NCBI GenBank assembly: GCA_964541525.1
Contig: CAZIQF010000005.1
Coordinates: forward strand, 1 to 64,000
Origin: UBA1737 sp964541525
GTDB taxonomy: Bacteria; Bacillota_I; Bacilli_A; ML615J-28; CAG-313
Reading direction: 5' to 3'
DNA length: 64,000 nt
Shown here: in pieces, positions 24,869 through 32,372 of the stretch
Numbering within the stretch: position 1 is the first letter of the stretch
Layout: each line of letters begins with the position of its first letter
The notes under the pieces: generated by a model
The model's input: the letters and a program-made list of their open reading frames with translations, nothing else
The model's database searches: none
What the model was told of the DNA's origin: nothing
Made by a program: the position numbers and the translations under genes

Positions 24869-26074
24869 ATGCATAAAATACTTATTAAATTATTTATCAA
24901 AGATTATAATAACTTATCATCACCTAAGGTTCGAGCTGCCTATGGAGCACTTGCAGGAATCGTCGGTATTATTAGTAATATCTTATTAGCGGGACTCAAA
25001 ATTATTATTGGTATTCTTGCTATCTCACCATCAATTATCGCTGATGGGATTAATAATTTAACCGATGGTGTTAGTTCAATTATCACCTTAGTTGGATTTA
25101 AGTTAAGCAGTAAACAAGCCGATAGTGATCATCCGTATGGTCATCAAAGACTAGAATATATTACGGGGCTAATTATTGCTTTTATCATTTTTATCATTGG
25201 CATTACGCTATTGAAAGATTCAATCGTTGGTGTTTATGAATTATTTACAGGGCAAGCTAAAGCTCTTGATATTGTTAATCCCGTTGTTATTATTGGTTGT
25301 TTAGTATTATCAATTGGTATGAAATTTTTGCAATCATCTTTCTATAAAAAAATGGGAACAATTGTCTCATCAGATGCTTTATTTGCGAGTGCCAAAGATT
25401 CACTTAATGACTGCATCACAACTGTAGCCGTTTTAATTTCAACACTTGTTTATATTTTTAGTAATGGTAAAATTAATATCGATAGTATCGCTTTACTAGT
25501 TGTTTCTATCTTTATTTTAGTATCAAGCATCAGCTTAATTAAAGATACAATTGATCCATTAGTAGGAGTAATCCCAAGTGACGAAGAAGTAACAAAAATT
25601 GCTAATGCGATTAAGGCTTATGATGGAGTATTAGGAATTCATGATTTAGTTGTTCATAGTTATGGTCCAAATATGAATTTTGTCACTGTTCATGTTGAAG
25701 TATCGCGAGAAGTAGATGTGATGAAAAGCCATGATTTAATTGATAATATTGAACATGAAGTATCTAAACTATTAAATATTTTGTTAACAATTCATATGGA
25801 TCCAGTTGAGGTAAATGATGAAAAAACGAATGAAATTAAAGTAGTTGTTAAGCAAATTTTAGAGGATATTGACCCAAAGCTTTCGTTTCATGATTTTAGA
25901 ATTGTTCCCGGGCCAACACATACCAATATTTTATTTGATGTTGTAATGCCTTTTGAATATCCAATTACTGCTAAAGAATTAAAAACAGCAATTGAAGATA
26001 AGGTTAAGGAACACAATGAGACTTGGAATACAGTTATTGAAATTGATACAATGTATAGTAGGAATAAACATTAA
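24869..26074 (+). CDS. Cation diffusion facilitator (CDF) metal transporter
   Basis: A 401-aa metal/proton antiporter of the CDF family. Six membrane segments lie in residues 20-225. Metal-site motifs are ADGINNLTDGVSS in TM2, HPYGHQRLEY after it and the SAKDSLNDC segment in TM5. The cytoplasmic metallo-chaperone-like domain follows (about 235-315), with an additional ~80-residue C-terminal extension (HDFRIVPGPTHTNILFDVV) that looks like a second such domain. Likely Zn2+, Mn2+ or Fe2+ export. TATAAT at 24845-24850. Confidence 0.93.
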   Translation: MHKILIKLFIKDYNNLSSPKVRAAYGALAGIVGIISNILLAGLKIIIGILAISPSIIADGINNLTDGVSSIITLVGFKLSSKQADSDHPYGHQRLEYITGLIIAFIIFIIGITLLKDSIVGVYELFTGQAKALDIVNPVVIIGCLVLSIGMKFLQSSFYKKMGTIVSSDALFASAKDSLNDCITTVAVLISTLVYIFSNGKINIDSIALLVVSIFILVSSISLIKDTIDPLVGVIPSDEEVTKIANAIKAYDGVLGIHDLVVHSYGPNMNFVTVHVEVSREVDVMKSHDLIDNIEHEVSKLLNILLTIHMDPVEVNDEKTNEIKVVVKQILEDIDPKLSFHDFRIVPGPTHTNILFDVVMPFEYPITAKELKTAIEDKVKEHNETWNTVIEIDTMYSRNKH

Positions 26075-26078
26075 TTAC

Positions 26079-26107
26079 TTGATTTTAACTGAAATTTCTT
26101 GTATAAT
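26079..26107 (+). promoter_or_regulatory. Promoter of the 26137 gene
   Basis: TTGATT (26079-26084), 17-bp spacer, TATAAT (26102-26107); AAGGAG precedes the ATG. Confidence 0.75.
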
Positions 26108-26136
26108 ATAAAAAAGCAATCAAAAAGGAGATTAAT

Positions 26137-26562
26137 ATGAACTTAAAAAAAGTTGAAGAAATTTTAAATAAAGTTTTAAATAAAACTTGGGATCTAGGAG
26201 TAACATTTAAAACAGAAGGTGATTTATTAACTGCTAGTGCTAATATTACAACAAAATCAATTGATGATGGAATTTTCTTTAAAGTCGGGGTTTTTGAATC
26301 ATCTGCGTTCTTTATAACTTTTGTTTTAGATAAAATTGAATATTCAAATTATGTATCTAAATTAATCTATGATTTTAATGCTCATTCAAAATGGTTAAAT
26401 GCATATATTAGAGAAGATGGTTATTTAATTATTGAATATGCAATCAGATATACTAGTGAAGATATTCTAGAAGCTAATATTGATTTCTTATTAGAAGAAT
26501 TTGTGTGTGAAGATTGTATGAAGTATTTAAAACCATTAGCTGATGAAACACACGCTGAATAA
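26137..26562 (+). CDS. Unknown small protein, possibly YbjN-like fold
   Basis: A 141-aa protein without signal peptide or membrane segment. Alternating strands (FFKVGVFESSAFFITFVL; LNAYIREDGYLIIEYAIRY) flanked by helices recall YbjN / secretion-chaperone-like proteins, but I see no diagnostic motif. A CxxC (CEDC) is near residue 127. Own promoter and own terminator, so a single-gene unit. Confidence 0.6.
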   Translation: MNLKKVEEILNKVLNKTWDLGVTFKTEGDLLTASANITTKSIDDGIFFKVGVFESSAFFITFVLDKIEYSNYVSKLIYDFNAHSKWLNAYIREDGYLIIEYAIRYTSEDILEANIDFLLEEFVCEDCMKYLKPLADETHAE

Positions 26563-26572
26563 TAACATCAAT

Positions 26573-26611
26573 AGTAAATTAGAAACCTAGTTTTTAATTT
26601 ACTGTTTTTTT
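26573..26611 (+). terminator. Terminator after the 26137 gene
   Basis: AGTAAATT (26573-26580) pairs with AATTTACT (26596-26603), then GTTTTTTT. Confidence 0.65.
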
Positions 26612-26663
26612 AGAAAAATCCTTATTTATCGAATCAACGATAAAAAGGAAAATAGGAGCATTT

Positions 26664-27584
26664 ATGAAAGAACTACTAAATAAATTTAAAGGACCAATTC
26701 TTTTATTTATTACCGCCTTCTTTTGGGGAACAACTTTTGTAGCTCAATCTTTAGGCAGTGATTATGTTGGAGCCTTTACCTATAATGGTGGTAGATTTAT
26801 TATTACCGGAATCATTTTATCGCTATTTGTTGTAGTTAGATCCCTTATAACTAAAAAAAGGCCAATGATTGATACGACAATAATTGGTAAAAAGAAGGTT
26901 TATCTTTATGCTTGTTTGGTAGGTTTAACTTTATTTATCGGTGCGACTTTACAACAGCTAGGAATTAACTTAACTAAATCGCCAGCTAAATCAGGATTCA
27001 TTACAACTACATATATTGTTTTTGTTCCCCTACTTGGTCTATTTTTTAAAAAGAAAATTAAACCGATGCTTTGGATTTTATTAATCGTAGCTTTAATTGG
27101 TTCATATTTAATTTCCATCAATGGTAATTTAGAATTAGAATTAGGTGATTTATTAACTCTTGTATGTGCAATTGCTTTTGCTATGCAGATTGTATTTATC
27201 GATTTGGTAAGCCCATATATTGATAGCATATTATTAACGGCAATTGAATTTATGATTGCAGGAATAATGTCAATTATACTGATGTTGATATGCGAAGACA
27301 TTAGTTTTACTAATATTATTCATGCCGCACCAGCAATTTTATATGCAGCAGTCTTTTCTGGTTGTATTGCTTATACTTGTCAAATTATTGGTCAAAAATA
27401 TACTGAAGCATCCGTAGCAACACTGATTATGAGTTTAGAATCAGTTATCGCGTTAATTAGTGGGGTTATTATTTTACATGATGTAATTACTTTAAGGATA
27501 TGTATTGGTTGTATTTTAATCTTTACTGCAACCATTTTGGCACAAGTTAATTTTGATAAATTATTTAAAAAGAAAACAAAATGA
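26664..27584 (+). CDS. EamA/DMT-family transporter
   Basis: A 306-aa integral membrane protein with ten predicted segments in two EamA repeats. Motifs include FFWGTTFVAQS in TM1, KSGFITTTYIVFVPL in the first repeat and TEASVATLIMSLESVIALISG at the equivalent place in the second. Metabolite or amino-acid exporter type; substrate unknown. A good GGAG site precedes the ATG. A terminator follows at 27589. Confidence 0.88.
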   Translation: MKELLNKFKGPILLFITAFFWGTTFVAQSLGSDYVGAFTYNGGRFIITGIILSLFVVVRSLITKKRPMIDTTIIGKKKVYLYACLVGLTLFIGATLQQLGINLTKSPAKSGFITTTYIVFVPLLGLFFKKKIKPMLWILLIVALIGSYLISINGNLELELGDLLTLVCAIAFAMQIVFIDLVSPYIDSILLTAIEFMIAGIMSIILMLICEDISFTNIIHAAPAILYAAVFSGCIAYTCQIIGQKYTEASVATLIMSLESVIALISGVIILHDVITLRICIGCILIFTATILAQVNFDKLFKKKTK

Positions 27585-27588
27585 TAAC

Positions 27589-27620
27589 AAGCATTTGTAA
27601 TTAAAACAAGTGCTTTTTTT
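27589..27620 (+). terminator. Terminator after the EamA gene
   Basis: AAGCATTTGT (27589-27598) pairs with ACAAGTGCTT (27606-27615), one wobble, T-run. Confidence 0.75.
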
Positions 27621-27667
27621 GATAATTTGTGGTAAAATAGATATATATGATGAAAGGAGAAATCAAG

Positions 27668-29377
27668 ATGAAACGAGTTTTTAGTTATTTTAAACCATTA
27701 CTACTAAAAGTCATTTTATGTCTATTGATTAAAATTAGTGGTGTAATCATTGAATTATTTATTCCCATCCTTTTATCACATATTTTAGATGTTGTTGTTA
27801 AAGAAGGAACAATGCTAGATATCGTTTTATATGGGCTACTAATGATTATTTGTTCATTAGGTGGTTTTTTCGGTAACTGTAAAGCTAATCAGATTGCAGC
27901 AAGGATTGCGAGAAACGTTTCAATTAATCTAAGAAAAGATTTATTTGAAAAAATCATGACGCTTAGTGCATCGACCGTTGATGAAGTTACAATCCCTTCG
28001 CTAGTTGCAAGAATGTCAAGTGATACATATAATATTCATCAAATGTGTGGAATGATTTTAAGATTAGGAGTAAGAGCACCAATGCTTTTGATTGGTGGGA
28101 CAGTTGCTACACTATTTTTAGACCCAATGCTTACATTGGTCATCCTTGCTACCTTTCCTTTTGTGATTGGCATTTTATATTTAATATCAAAAACTTCAAT
28201 CCCATTATTCACAAAACTTCAACAAGCAATTGATCAAATGGTTCAAACGATTAGAGAAACAATGACAGGGATTAGAGTAATCAAAGCTTTATCAAAAGAA
28301 GATTATGAGAATGGCAGGTTTAATCGGATTAATCAAAATGTGATTAATTATGAACTAAAATCAAGCAATGTCATGGCTAACTTAAATCCTTCGATTAATT
28401 TAATCTTAAATTTTGGGTTAACAGCAGTATTAGTAGTAGGAGCAATCCGAGTTAATGGTGGTGCAATTCTTCCTGGTAAAGTCCTTGCATTCACAACGTT
28501 CTTTCAAATGATTTTAAACGCAGTAATTGCGCTTAACCGGATGTTAACTGTTATCTCAAAAGCTTATGCTTCCGAACAAAGAATTAGTTATATTATGAAT
28601 CTGGGACGTGATTTAAAGAAAGAAGAAGATATTACAAAATCTAAAGCGTTTATTGAATTTAGAAATGTTAATTTTTCCTATTTAGGTAGAAAGAATAATC
28701 TAACCAATATTAATTTTAAATTAGAAAAAGGAGAAACTTTAGGAATTATTGGTTCAACCGGTAGTGGCAAGTCAACGATAATTAATCTATTATTAAGGTT
28801 ATATGATGTCAATAGTGGTATGGTTTTTGTTAATCATAAAAATATCAAAAATTACTCTGAAAGAAATTTAAAATCATATTTTGGCACAGCATTACAATAT
28901 GATACATTATTTGCTGATACAATTTATAATAATATTGATTTCTTTAGAAATGTATCGAAGAAAAATTTGGATTTAGCAATTAAAACTTCAGCATCAAATT
29001 TTATTGATGATTTAGAACAAGGATTGAACACTAAACTATCACAAAAAGGAACCAATCTTTCAGGCGGACAAAGACAAAGAATTATTCTTGCAAGAGCCAT
29101 AGCAGCTAAACCCAAAATTCTTATTTTAGATGATTCAACTAGTGCGTTAGATTACAAAACCGAAAGTATTGTCAGAGAAAATTTAAAAAAATATTATCAA
29201 GATACGACTTTAATTATTGTTTCATCAAGAATCAGTTCAATCAAAAATGCTGATCAAATATTAGTATTAGAAAATGGAATGATTGATAGTTTAGGTACAC
29301 ATGACGAATTGATGAAAACTTCTAAAATTTATCAAGAAATTTGTTACTCTCAATTAGGGGGTGATGCTGATGAATAG
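27668..29377 (+). CDS. ABC exporter half-transporter, degenerate-site subunit
   Basis: A 569-aa half ABC exporter with six TM segments (about 10-290) and a C-terminal nucleotide-binding domain. Walker A is GSTGSGKST, the signature LSGGQRQR is canonical, but Walker B ends LILDDSTSALD with Asp in place of the catalytic Glu, and the H-loop reads IVSSRIS instead of AHRLS. It therefore supplies the non-hydrolytic half of a heterodimer with the next gene. Start chosen at 27668: AAGGAG (27654-27659) lies within the longer frame. Likely drug, peptide or lipid export. Confidence 0.9.
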   Translation: MKRVFSYFKPLLLKVILCLLIKISGVIIELFIPILLSHILDVVVKEGTMLDIVLYGLLMIICSLGGFFGNCKANQIAARIARNVSINLRKDLFEKIMTLSASTVDEVTIPSLVARMSSDTYNIHQMCGMILRLGVRAPMLLIGGTVATLFLDPMLTLVILATFPFVIGILYLISKTSIPLFTKLQQAIDQMVQTIRETMTGIRVIKALSKEDYENGRFNRINQNVINYELKSSNVMANLNPSINLILNFGLTAVLVVGAIRVNGGAILPGKVLAFTTFFQMILNAVIALNRMLTVISKAYASEQRISYIMNLGRDLKKEEDITKSKAFIEFRNVNFSYLGRKNNLTNINFKLEKGETLGIIGSTGSGKSTIINLLLRLYDVNSGMVFVNHKNIKNYSERNLKSYFGTALQYDTLFADTIYNNIDFFRNVSKKNLDLAIKTSASNFIDDLEQGLNTKLSQKGTNLSGGQRQRIILARAIAAKPKILILDDSTSALDYKTESIVRENLKKYYQDTTLIIVSSRISSIKNADQILVLENGMIDSLGTHDELMKTSKIYQEICYSQLGGDADE

Positions 29378-31145
29378 AAGAATGGTTAGTTATGCTAAAG
29401 GTAAAGCTAAAAATACTAAATATACATTGAAAAGATTAAAAGATTATCTATTTAAGTTTAGATATCTACTCCTTCTTGCATTTATTTTAACAATCGCTGC
29501 GAATGTATTATCATTAATTGGACCAAAGATTACTGGTGATATCATGGATATAATTGAATTAGGCAAAGGCAATATTACAATGAGTAAAGTTTATTACTTA
29601 GCACTATTAATGCTGATTTGTTATTTTACTTCCGCTTTTGCATCACTCCTTCTAGCAAAATTAATGATTAAAATTAGTAAAAAAATTGTCTTTACAATGC
29701 GTAAAGATGCATATGATAAAATGATGAAATTACCAATTGCTTATTATGATAATCATGCAGTAGGTGATGTCATCAGCCGTCTATCTTATGATATTGATAC
29801 AGTTAATACTTCATTGTCTAGTGATTTAATTCAAATTTTAACAAGTATTATTACGATTGTTGGTGCTTTAATTATGATGATTATTGTCTCTAGTGCATTA
29901 GTTTTAGTTTTTGTTATTACCATTCCAATCTCCCTTTTATTTACAAGAATTATGGTTAAAAAGACCAGCAAATATTTTAAAGAACGTTCTAAGCAATTAG
30001 GTAATCTCAATGGATATACGGAAGAAATGATTACTGGGCTTAAAACGATTAAGGCTTATGGCAAAGAAAAAACGATTATTGAAAACTTTAATTATCATAA
30101 TACTATAGCTGCTGATGCAAGTTATATGGCGGAATATTATAGTGCTTATACTGGACCAGGGGTAAATTTTGTTAATAATTTATCACTTTCATTAATCTGT
30201 TTATTTGGTGCAATCCTTAATCGAAATCAGTTATTATCAATAGGTCAGATTTCATCATTTGTGCTTTACTCCAAAAAATTCTCAGGACCAATTAATGAAA
30301 TCGCAAATATTATTGTCGATATCCAAAGTGCTTTAGCTGCAGCTGAACGTGTATTTGAACTAATTGATGAGAAAGAAGAATTAAGCGATAGTGATAATGC
30401 AACTCAATTAGTTAGTGCTAAAGGAATGATTGAATTTAAGAATGTTTATTTTGTCTATCAACCAAATCAAATGATTCTGAACAATATTAGTTTTAAAGCA
30501 TTAGAAGGAAAAACAATTGCAATTGTTGGTCCAACCGGAAGTGGCAAAACAACGATTGTTAATTTATTGATGCGATTCTATGACATTAATTCCGGTTCAA
30601 TCTTTTTAGATGAGCATAATATTGAATTAATAACAAGATCATCACTAAGAAATAAATATGCAATGGTCTTACAAGATACCTGGTTATTTGAAGGAACCAT
30701 TTTAGAAAATTTAGCATATGGCCGAGATGATTTAACTTTAGATGAAGTGAAACAGGCAGCAAAAATGGCTTTAGTTGATACTCTAATTGAAAGAATGCCA
30801 GAAGGTTATCATACGATCTTAACTGAAGGTGGAACTAATATTTCTAAAGGGCAAAAACAATTATTAACGATTGCTAGAGCTATGCTGTTAGATGCGAAAA
30901 TCCTAATTTTAGATGAAGCTACTTCTTCAGTTGATACTAGAACTGAGATTAAAGTTAGTCTTGCAATGAAAGAATTAATGAAAGATAAAACTTCATTTAT
31001 TATTGCTCATCGACTTTCAACCATTAAAAATGCAGATTTGATTTTAGTGGTTAAAGATGGAAAGATTATTGAACAAGGAACCCATAAAGAATTATTAAAA
31101 CAAAATGGTTTTTATTATGGATTATACAATTCGCAATTTAATTAA
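29370..31145 (+). CDS. ABC exporter half-transporter, catalytic-site subunit
   Basis: A 591-aa partner of the preceding gene, overlapping it by 8 bp. Walker A GPTGSGKTT, Walker B ILILDEATSSVD with the catalytic Glu, and an intact H-loop (IIAHRLS) are present. The signature is non-canonical: ISKGQKQL. One composite site should thus be active and one degenerate, as in LmrCD/BmrCD/TM287-288 exporters. I chose ATG 29370 rather than the GTG at 29361 because the latter sits in the GGGGGTG ribosome site. Confidence 0.9.
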   Translation: MNRRMVSYAKGKAKNTKYTLKRLKDYLFKFRYLLLLAFILTIAANVLSLIGPKITGDIMDIIELGKGNITMSKVYYLALLMLICYFTSAFASLLLAKLMIKISKKIVFTMRKDAYDKMMKLPIAYYDNHAVGDVISRLSYDIDTVNTSLSSDLIQILTSIITIVGALIMMIIVSSALVLVFVITIPISLLFTRIMVKKTSKYFKERSKQLGNLNGYTEEMITGLKTIKAYGKEKTIIENFNYHNTIAADASYMAEYYSAYTGPGVNFVNNLSLSLICLFGAILNRNQLLSIGQISSFVLYSKKFSGPINEIANIIVDIQSALAAAERVFELIDEKEELSDSDNATQLVSAKGMIEFKNVYFVYQPNQMILNNISFKALEGKTIAIVGPTGSGKTTIVNLLMRFYDINSGSIFLDEHNIELITRSSLRNKYAMVLQDTWLFEGTILENLAYGRDDLTLDEVKQAAKMALVDTLIERMPEGYHTILTEGGTNISKGQKQLLTIARAMLLDAKILILDEATSSVDTRTEIKVSLAMKELMKDKTSFIIAHRLSTIKNADLILVVKDGKIIEQGTHKELLKQNGFYYGLYNSQFN

Positions 31146-31175
31146 AAAGGGAAGTTCATGGCGAACTTCTTTTTA
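31144..31175. terminator. Bidirectional terminator
   Basis: GAAGTTC (31151-31157) with GAACTTC (31163-31169), flanked by A-run and T-run, between the ABC operon and the convergent TspO gene. Confidence 0.75.
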
Positions 31176-31640
31176 ATTTTGTAGATAAAGCATAATTGAG
31201 TATACTGTTGCAAACATTGTCCAAAGAATATATGGTAGATAAAGGTAAGTTAATTTTTTCTTTAGAAGTAAACTTTGCATTGCAAGTAAGATTGAAGTCA
31301 TACAAGTAAGTAGCGTAACAATATATGAAAAAAAGAGATTATGCATTACAAAAAATGCTAAAGGAAATAAAAAGATTAAGATATAGTTGATAATAACTAA
31401 AATAAAGTAATGTTTAACTTCCCTTTGATCATAGTCTTTTCGATGATATATGTAATATGAATTCACAAAAGCTAAGCATAAAAAGATAATTGCCCAAGCA
31501 ATAATAAAGATAATTGGTGGTACAAAGTTTCCTTTTAAACTTGTATAAAATTCATTATCTTGTCTAAAAATTAATGATGGCAAAAAATAGATAATTAGAA
31601 ATAAGGCAAAGATTAAGATTTTTTTAAAATTAAGTTTCAT
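31173..31640 (-). CDS. TspO/MBR family membrane protein
   Basis: A 155-aa protein with five membrane segments. The FYTSLKGNFVPPIIFIIAWA segment corresponds to the TspO region after TM1, and the LPYILWTMFATVYSIMLYL end matches the conserved TM5. Family members bind tetrapyrroles or sterols; function in Firmicutes is unclear. It has few tryptophans for the family. Start at ATG 31640, 6 nt behind AAAGGAAAG; an upstream in-frame TTG overlaps that site. Confidence 0.75.
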   Translation of the reverse strand: MKLNFKKILIFALFLIIYFLPSLIFRQDNEFYTSLKGNFVPPIIFIIAWAIIFLCLAFVNSYYIYHRKDYDQREVKHYFILVIINYILIFLFPLAFFVMHNLFFSYIVTLLTCMTSILLAMQSLLLKKKLTYLYLPYILWTMFATVYSIMLYLQN

Positions 31641-31698
31641 AAGTAGCTTTCCTTTCAATAGATTTTATGAAAAGGATCTATAGATTATTACAAAAAGA

Positions 31699-31725
31699 AT
31701 TAGCAAAAATAATTGCTAATCCCCT
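31699..31725 (-). terminator. Terminator of the CotF-like pair
   Basis: ATTAGCAA/TTGCTAAT stem (31713-31720 with 31699-31706), T-run in the minus direction. Confidence 0.7.
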
Positions 31726-31730
31726 TTTAT

Positions 31731-32021
31731 TTATTTGACATAATCTTGATTTGAACAACATTCATTATAAGGCATATTTAATGGCTCAATATTTTGTTGT
31801 TCTTTTTGAATTACTGAATCATCAACATTTTCAGTTTGATAGAAACCTTTGGCTTCCATTTGTTTGTAGATTGCATTTTGCCATTCTAAACATACATTAA
31901 GTCCAGTTTGAAAGGTTTGATGTACATGCGGATTAGAACTTTCGGTAGTGGCAGAAAATAAAATTGTACAAAGTGATTTTACTTGTGTTAGTAAACTTTC
32001 ATAATAAAATTTTTCGTCCAT
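31731..32021 (-). CDS. CotF-like spore coat protein
   Basis: A 96-aa helical protein matching the Coat F domain pattern: LLTQVKSLCTILFSATTESS, NPHVHQTFQTGL, then EWQNAIYKQMEAKGFY, with the typical closing aromatic (GWY/GFY). CotF-type proteins are coat components or forespore/mother-cell proteins in spore formers. The C-terminal tail (PYNECCSNQDYVK) has two adjacent cysteines. The start codon overlaps the stop of the preceding gene (TAATG), with AAAGGAG 9 nt upstream. Confidence 0.72.
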   Translation of the reverse strand: MDEKFYYESLLTQVKSLCTILFSATTESSNPHVHQTFQTGLNVCLEWQNAIYKQMEAKGFYQTENVDDSVIQKEQQNIEPLNMPYNECCSNQDYVK

Positions 32022-32212
32022 TAGTTTACTCCTTTCGTATAAACTAAATTAGTCATTGTTTTGTAAGCATCAGTAGCTTCAGTTAATAATGTGCAAATAA
32101 AACCTTTTGCTTCTTTGCTTAAATCTTCAGCTTTATAAGCATTGCACATATCAGTAAGATGTTTTAAATGGTTTACTGCATCCATTGTGTAAAGTAATTC
32201 TTTTTGGGTCAT
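32021..32212 (-). CDS. Small coat-associated helical protein
   Basis: A 63-aa helical protein (TQKELLYTMDAVNHLKHLTD...) directly before and overlapping the CotF-like gene. Its length and helical pattern resemble the small partners that accompany CotF-like proteins in spore formers. I take the ATG at 32212 behind GAAGGAG; the longer frame from 32245 has no ribosome site. Assignment rests mainly on context. Confidence 0.6.
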   Translation of the reverse strand: MTQKELLYTMDAVNHLKHLTDMCNAYKAEDLSKEAKGFICTLLTEATDAYKTMTNLVYTKGVN

Positions 32213-32372
32213 ATTTAAAATCTCCTTCAAATTTAGTTTTAACAAATTTGTTCTTTTTATAATTGTTAAATATTTCCATAATTAATGGATTAACTTGCAT
32301 ATATCTAGAGTTTTTCTTCAAAATTTGGTATATTAAAAGTAGTGAAGAAGAATAAAAATATAAGGAGGCAAT

